Positions 4,534-7,145 of a stretch of 7,145 nucleotides of DNA are shown one piece after another. Every line of letters starts with the position of its first letter. Positions within the stretch are counted from its first letter, which is position 1. The stretch covers positions 1 through 7,145 of the forward strand of contig JBAXFM010000262.1 in the NCBI GenBank assembly GCA_037139855.1, in the 5' to 3' direction. The notes below the pieces were generated by a model, which made no database searches, had not been told where the DNA came from, and saw only the letters and a program-made list of their open reading frames with translations. The position numbers were made by a program, and so were the translations under genes. Source of the stretch: CAIVAT01 sp037139855 (GTDB lineage: Bacteria; Bacteroidota; Bacteroidia; Bacteroidales; FEN-979).

Positions 4534-7056
4534 TTTACGATTTATGATTTACGATTGACGAAAAATTTCCGCTTTGCCGGGAATGGAATGTGTAAATTAT
4601 TTTCTGAGCTTTCTTCGCCCGAAAATCGTAAATCCCAAATCGTCAATCGTAAATCGATCATCCTCGCCGGCGTTTCAACCCATAATCTCAAAAATGTTTC
4701 GGTTCAGATTCCACACAACCAGATAACCGTCATCACTGGAGTTTCGGGCAGCGGTAAGTCGTCGCTGGCATTTGATACGATTTTTGCCGAGGGGCAGAAC
4801 CGGTTTCTGGAGTGTTTTTCACCATATATAAGAGCCCGTCTCGGAGTAAAGGAAAAACCGGATTTTGAGGATATTTCCGGACTTACCCCTACGTTTGCCG
4901 TCGACCAGAACCGCCTTGGCAAAAATCCCCGGTCTACCGTCGGAACCATCACCGGGATCTACGACCATTATCGTCTGCTCTTTTCCCGTATCGGCTTACA
5001 ACAACCCGAATTCGTCAATCGTCATTCGTCACTCGTCATTGATCATCCATCTTCCAGTCTTTTCTCTTTCAACCACCAGCATGGAGCCTGCCCCGCCTGT
5101 GATGGATTGGGATACCAGACAGTATGTGATCCGGAAAAACTGGTTACCGATCCAAAGAAACCATTGCTGGCCGGTGCATTGGATGGCACTAAAACCGGAA
5201 AATTCTACGGGGATCCCTATGGCCAATATGTGGCAACCCTGAAGGCGGTTGCAGAAAAGTATGGATTTGATTTCACCATGCCCTGGGATGAGATTTCGTT
5301 CGAAGCACAAAGGCTGGCGCTGGAGGGCACCGGAGAGGTGCAATACCAGGTCAACTGGCAATTCGTGCGGGAAAACCGTACCGGGGAGCATCATTTTACC
5401 GGGCCATGGAGAGGGTTGTTGAACCTGATCAACGAAGAATATCATCGCAAACATGCCGACCATCGTGGTGAAAGCATGATGGGGCTTATGAAAACAGCAT
5501 TATGCCAGGTGTGCCTGGGTTCCCGACTGAAACAGGAAGCATTGGATTTTTATATACAAGGAAAGACGATCGCAGAACTTTCCGCCCTTTCGGTATTGCA
5601 ATCACATGATTTTTTCAGTTCGCTGGTGTTGCACCTACATGGTTCCAGAGAAGTTGAAATTGCCACCCCGCTGGTAAATGAGATTCTCCGAAAACTTGAA
5701 TTCTTATCCGGGCTTGGCTTATCCTATCTTACCATCAACCGTATTTCATCGACCTTATCGGGTGGAGAGGCTCAGCGCATCAGGCTGGCCGGGCAACTTG
5801 GCTCAGAACTCACCAACCTGACCTACATTCTTGATGAACCTACCATCGGGCTTCATCCCAGGGATACCGTAAAATTGATGAAGCTGATTCGTTCCCTGCA
5901 GGAAGCCGGAAACACAGTCATCATCGTTGAACATGACCGGGAGGTTATCCTTGCGGCTGATCATATAATTGATATGGGTCCGGTGGCCGGAAAAAACGGG
6001 GGATTGGTGGTGGCAGAAGGAACGCCATATGATCTGATAAATAACAAGGCGTCGGTTACCGGACCTTTTCTTGTGAAAGGATCCACCGGATTTGATCCTC
6101 ATTTAAACGCTTACAACGGCTCTCAGTTCAGTTGTCATCGCAAATTAAAACGAGGCTTAATCATCGCAAATGCTTTTGCCAATAATCTGAAGGGGTTTGA
6201 TCTGGAAATACCTTCAGCAGGCATCATCGCCATCACCGGGGTTTCGGGCAGTGGCAAATCAACATTGGTTTTTGAAGTGATTCTTGCTTCCCGGGAAAAT
6301 AAAAAACCAACGGGATGTTCATCCATTGACGGGTTTGAGCATTTTCAGCGAATCGTGAGTGTTCACCAGCGCACCGGGTTCAATTCCTATCTTGCCACAC
6401 CCGCTACTTTTACCGGTATTTTTGACCGTATTCGCGATTTGTACGCATCCGTTCCGGAATCAAAAAGCGCCGGGTTTGGTAAGAACGCTTTTTCATATCT
6501 TGGGAAAGAGGGCAGGTGCCCTGTGTGCGAAGGAACAGGGCAAATCCGTATTTCCATGGATTTTCTTTCAGATGTAACGATGGAATGTGAAGACTGTATG
6601 GGGAAACGATATCGAAAGGAGATACTGGCCTGTCTTTATCATGGACATGATATTTCGACAATTCTTGAAAAGACCGTTACCGAAGCCTGTCACTTTTTTG
6701 CTGATCAGAAAAACCTGTCAGAACAATTGCAGATTCTTGAAAGAGTCGGAATGGGTTACCTTAAACTTGGCCAATCGCTTAACAGCCTTTCGGGAGGAGA
6801 GTCGCAGCGTCTTGCATTGGCTGCTGAACTGATGAAGCCCGGAACGGGGTCAACACTTTATCTGTTTGAAGAACCATCAACCGGGCTTCATTTTCTTGAT
6901 ATTCAATACCTGCTGGCTCTTTTTCATCAGTTAGCCGACCAGGGAAACACCCTGCTCATGATCGAACACGATCCCATGATGATTGCACATGCCGACTATG
7001 TCATCGAACTTGGACCGGAGGGCGGCGATCGTGGCGGATTCCTCATGAAAGCATAA
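2080..7056 (+). CDS. uvrA: Tandem UvrA fusion: two UvrB-domain-less UvrA modules in one chain (four ABC ATPase domains)
   Basis: The 1,658-residue protein holds two complete UvrA-like modules, residues 1-818 and 860-1658, joined by a linker of about 41 residues. Four P-loops are seen, with lysines K40, K525, K893 and K1393, each with an LSGGE signature, Walker B and EH switch. Four C4 cysteine sets match UvrA zinc modules. UvrA is the DNA-damage-sensing ABC ATPase of nucleotide excision repair and normally acts as a homodimer, so this chain corresponds to a covalent pseudo-dimer. Both modules lack the UvrB-binding domain, as in class II UvrA (Deinococcus UvrA2, Streptomyces DrrC). Damage sensing, DNA protection or drug tolerance independent of UvrB is therefore plausible but inferred. 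The symbol is that of the family; this is a paralogue form and probably not the housekeeping uvrA. The start is fixed by the UvrA-like N-terminus before the first P-loop; no Shine-Dalgarno is present. Tandem UvrA forms have been described as a separate class, as I recall, so the architecture may not be new. Confidence 0.93.
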   Translation: MNQKESIKISNASEHNLRSANLELPKNQLIVVTGVSGSGKSSLIFDVLYREAESRYLGSFSSFARQFMGKLKKPDIEKVEGLSPAIAIDQKSVVSNPRSTVGTITGIYDSLRLLFARLGIQPETGTKFPVNRSLFSFNSPEGACPACKGLGVEDFLDPDLLIADENRTLREGALVITAPNGYIIYSQVTLDVLDQVCRSEGFHIDIPWKDLTPEQKHIVLYGSDKIEIPFGKHPLESRMKWSGITAKPRELGYYKGILPVMETILQRDRNKNILRFVRTGKCKTCDGRRLNDKALSVKVQGFNIAELAALQLDELQRVIQAFSFAKTELLIAGPIVAQVSKQVELLKRLGLSYLSVNRESTTLSGGESQRLRLATQAGIGLCGMICIFDEPSIGLHPHEVGHLIDILKEIRDNGNTVIVVEHDLEFVHHADWLIDIGPGPGIHGGEVLFSGTPKEASELPEAEIRKSRTLSFLCGFEQIAIPAHRRPGSGTLTVTGAEAHNLKNIDVTFKLNALNVVTGVSGAGKSTLTNYILGAFLKNKLNKANENVGKFREIKGWEPLGKLISIDQSPIGRTPRSNPATYTGLFDHIRDLFAKQPESVHRGYEKSRFSFNTQGGRCESCEGAGYQQIGMHFMGNVEVLCETCEGRRFDEKTLEITFRGKNISEILEMTISAAVIFFSDEPRILRYIETLDSLGLGYLTLGQRSSTLSGGEAQRIKLATELAKPASEHSLYVMDEPTTGLHQADTGVLLKAIDQLIGQGHTVILIEHHLGIIAAADHLVDLGPGSGLEGGNMLFSGTPEEMENCEFSRTAKALKEYLFTIYDLRLTKNFRFAGNGMCKLFSELSSPENRKSQIVNRKSIILAGVSTHNLKNVSVQIPHNQITVITGVSGSGKSSLAFDTIFAEGQNRFLECFSPYIRARLGVKEKPDFEDISGLTPTFAVDQNRLGKNPRSTVGTITGIYDHYRLLFSRIGLQQPEFVNRHSSLVIDHPSSSLFSFNHQHGACPACDGLGYQTVCDPEKLVTDPKKPLLAGALDGTKTGKFYGDPYGQYVATLKAVAEKYGFDFTMPWDEISFEAQRLALEGTGEVQYQVNWQFVRENRTGEHHFTGPWRGLLNLINEEYHRKHADHRGESMMGLMKTALCQVCLGSRLKQEALDFYIQGKTIAELSALSVLQSHDFFSSLVLHLHGSREVEIATPLVNEILRKLEFLSGLGLSYLTINRISSTLSGGEAQRIRLAGQLGSELTNLTYILDEPTIGLHPRDTVKLMKLIRSLQEAGNTVIIVEHDREVILAADHIIDMGPVAGKNGGLVVAEGTPYDLINNKASVTGPFLVKGSTGFDPHLNAYNGSQFSCHRKLKRGLIIANAFANNLKGFDLEIPSAGIIAITGVSGSGKSTLVFEVILASRENKKPTGCSSIDGFEHFQRIVSVHQRTGFNSYLATPATFTGIFDRIRDLYASVPESKSAGFGKNAFSYLGKEGRCPVCEGTGQIRISMDFLSDVTMECEDCMGKRYRKEILACLYHGHDISTILEKTVTEACHFFADQKNLSEQLQILERVGMGYLKLGQSLNSLSGGESQRLALAAELMKPGTGSTLYLFEEPSTGLHFLDIQYLLALFHQLADQGNTLLMIEHDPMMIAHADYVIELGPEGGDRGGFLMKA
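4533..4657 (+). repeat. Inverted pair of heptanucleotide repeat tracts forming the inter-module linker
   Basis: The left arm (4533-4560) is four 7-bp units: ATTTACG, ATTTATG, ATTTACG, ATTGACG. The right arm (4623-4657) is five units in the opposite orientation: AAATCGT, AAATCCC, AAATCGT, CAATCGT, AAATCGA. A perfect 16-bp inverted repeat joins 4546-4561 with 4640-4655, and a slipped register pairs 4537-4556 with 4624-4643 with two mismatches. The 62 bases between the arms look non-repetitive. The whole stretch is in frame and encodes about residues 819-859 of the UvrA fusion (FTIYDLRLT at the start, NRKSQIVNRKS at the end). Peptides of this kind recur in my memory of Bacteroidota proteins as translated intergenic repeats. 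Confidence 0.85.
4657..7053 (+). other. C-terminal UvrA module (residues 860-1658), with a diverged last ABC domain
   Basis: Third ABC domain: P-loop GVSGSGKSS (887-895), VDQ (941-943), cysteines C1004, C1007, C1142 and C1145 around a 134-residue insert (the same length as in module 1), LSGGE (1226-1230), Walker B LDEPTIGLH (from 1251) and E1284-H1285. Fourth ABC domain: P-loop GVSGSGKST (1387-1395), C1480-x2-C1483-x19-C1503-x2-C1506, LSGGE (1570-1574), Walker B FEEPSTGLH (1596-1604) and E1629-H1630. The fourth domain departs from family rules in two places. The Walker B Asp is replaced by Glu (E1597), and the DQSPIGRTPRSNPATYTG hallmark is reduced to HQRTGFNSYLATPATFTG (1429-1446). The protein ends just after GPEGGDRGG, without the usual tail of roughly 25-35 residues. 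The UvrB-binding domain is absent here too. Confidence 0.88.
5011..5045 (+). repeat. In-frame heptanucleotide tandem repeat (NTCGTCA) inside the UvrA fusion
   Basis: Five consecutive 7-bp units are visible: TTCGTCA, ATCGTCA, TTCGTCA, CTCGTCA and a degenerate TTGATCA. They encode FVNRHSSLVID. The 11-bp string TCGTCAATCGT also occurs at 4640-4650 in the linker repeat. The tract lies between LLFSRIG and LFSFN, the position of the UvrB-binding domain in class I UvrA. The equivalent segment of module 1 is 14 residues and carries no repeat; here it is 21 residues, a difference of 21 bp or three heptamers. Confidence 0.85.
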
Positions 7057-7083
7057 AAAAAACCGCCCCTTGTGTGGGGCGGT
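7055..7083 (-). terminator. Intrinsic terminator, strongest on the minus strand
   Basis: A perfect 8-bp G/C-rich stem, ACCGCCCC (7062-7069) with GGGGCGGT (7076-7083), has a 6-base loop. Eight A residues (7055-7062) lie on the UvrA side, so read on the minus strand the hairpin is followed by a T-tract. That is a classic rho-independent terminator for a convergent gene entering from the right. On the plus strand it is followed only by GTCGC and TTTT (7089-7092), so termination of the UvrA-like gene is probably weaker but possible. The stop codon of the UvrA-like gene overlaps the A-tract. Confidence 0.8.
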
Positions 7084-7097
7084 GTCGCTTTTGCGAT

Positions 7098-7145
7098 TTA
7101 AATCATCCGGCAATCTTGAGATTCCGAATCAGCCTTTGGCTTTAA
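7098..7145 (-). CDS. Possible C-terminal end of a convergent gene (15 residues visible)
   Basis: Read on the minus strand from the window edge, one frame is open and ends at TAA (7098-7100) with the peptide LKPKADSESQDCRMI. The stop lies 14 bases before the minus-strand terminator hairpin, the normal spacing for a gene end. A second frame, ending ...KAKG at the TGA at 7131-7133, cannot be excluded. The third has a stop at the edge. The product is not recognised. The terminator is the main reason to expect a gene here at all. Confidence 0.35.
   Translation of the reverse strand, partial: LKPKADSESQDCRMI

Noticed and set aside
4533..5045. Heptamer arrays as a CRISPR or as a pseudogene junction
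   Set aside because: Units are 7 bp and directly abutting with no spacers, so this is not CRISPR. The frame stays open through all tracts and both flanking modules keep their catalytic residues, so the gene is not scored as broken.
5029..5463. Minus-strand open frame of 144 codons inside the UvrA-like gene
   Set aside because: The sense strand carries conserved zinc-cysteine and insertion-domain sequence. The antisense product has no family features.
578..7056. A defence or resistance operon linking the decarboxylase, cupin and UvrA-like genes
   Set aside because: The UvrA-like gene is divergent from the other two, and nothing in the sequence links their functions. Adjacency alone is not evidence.

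Overview
The window (7,145 bases) looks like chromosome from a member of the Bacteroidota. The clues are start codons preceded by A/T-rich stretches instead of Shine-Dalgarno sites, promoter boxes of the TTTG / TAnnTTTG type, moderate GC content, and clusters of 7-bp repeats of a kind I recall from Bacteroidota genomes. No phage, transposase, integrase, CRISPR, rRNA or tRNA signal was seen.

Layout from left to right: (1) 1-366, minus strand, the first 122 residues of an exported cupin protein with a twin-arginine-like signal, cut by the window edge; (2) 367-577, an A/T-rich intergenic region; (3) 578-1999, minus strand, a complete 473-residue PLP-dependent group II decarboxylase of the aromatic-L-amino-acid type; (4) 2000-2079, an 80-bp divergent intergenic region with a good Bacteroidota-type promoter for the decarboxylase; (5) 2080-7056, plus strand, one continuous 1,658-codon gene encoding two UvrA-like proteins fused head to tail, giving four ABC nucleotide-binding domains and four zinc-module cysteine sets; (6) 7055-7083, a strong intrinsic terminator hairpin whose T-tract lies on the minus strand; (7) 7098-7145, a possible C-terminal end of a convergent minus-strand gene.

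The most striking item is the UvrA tandem fusion. Ordinary UvrA works as a homodimer of about 940 residues per chain. Here two about 800-residue UvrA modules are joined by a linker of about 41 residues, so one chain carries the equivalent of a dimer. Both modules lack the UvrB-binding domain, as in class II UvrA (UvrA2/DrrC type), so the protein probably does not load UvrB in the usual way. The fourth ABC domain has diverged at sites the other three keep. The linker is written largely in heptanucleotide repeats, in two arms of opposite orientation. A second heptamer tract sits in the second module at the position where the UvrB-binding domain would be. All tracts are in frame.

The decarboxylase and cupin genes lie in the same direction but are 211 bp apart. 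Nothing in the sequence ties either of them functionally to the UvrA-like gene, which is divergently transcribed.
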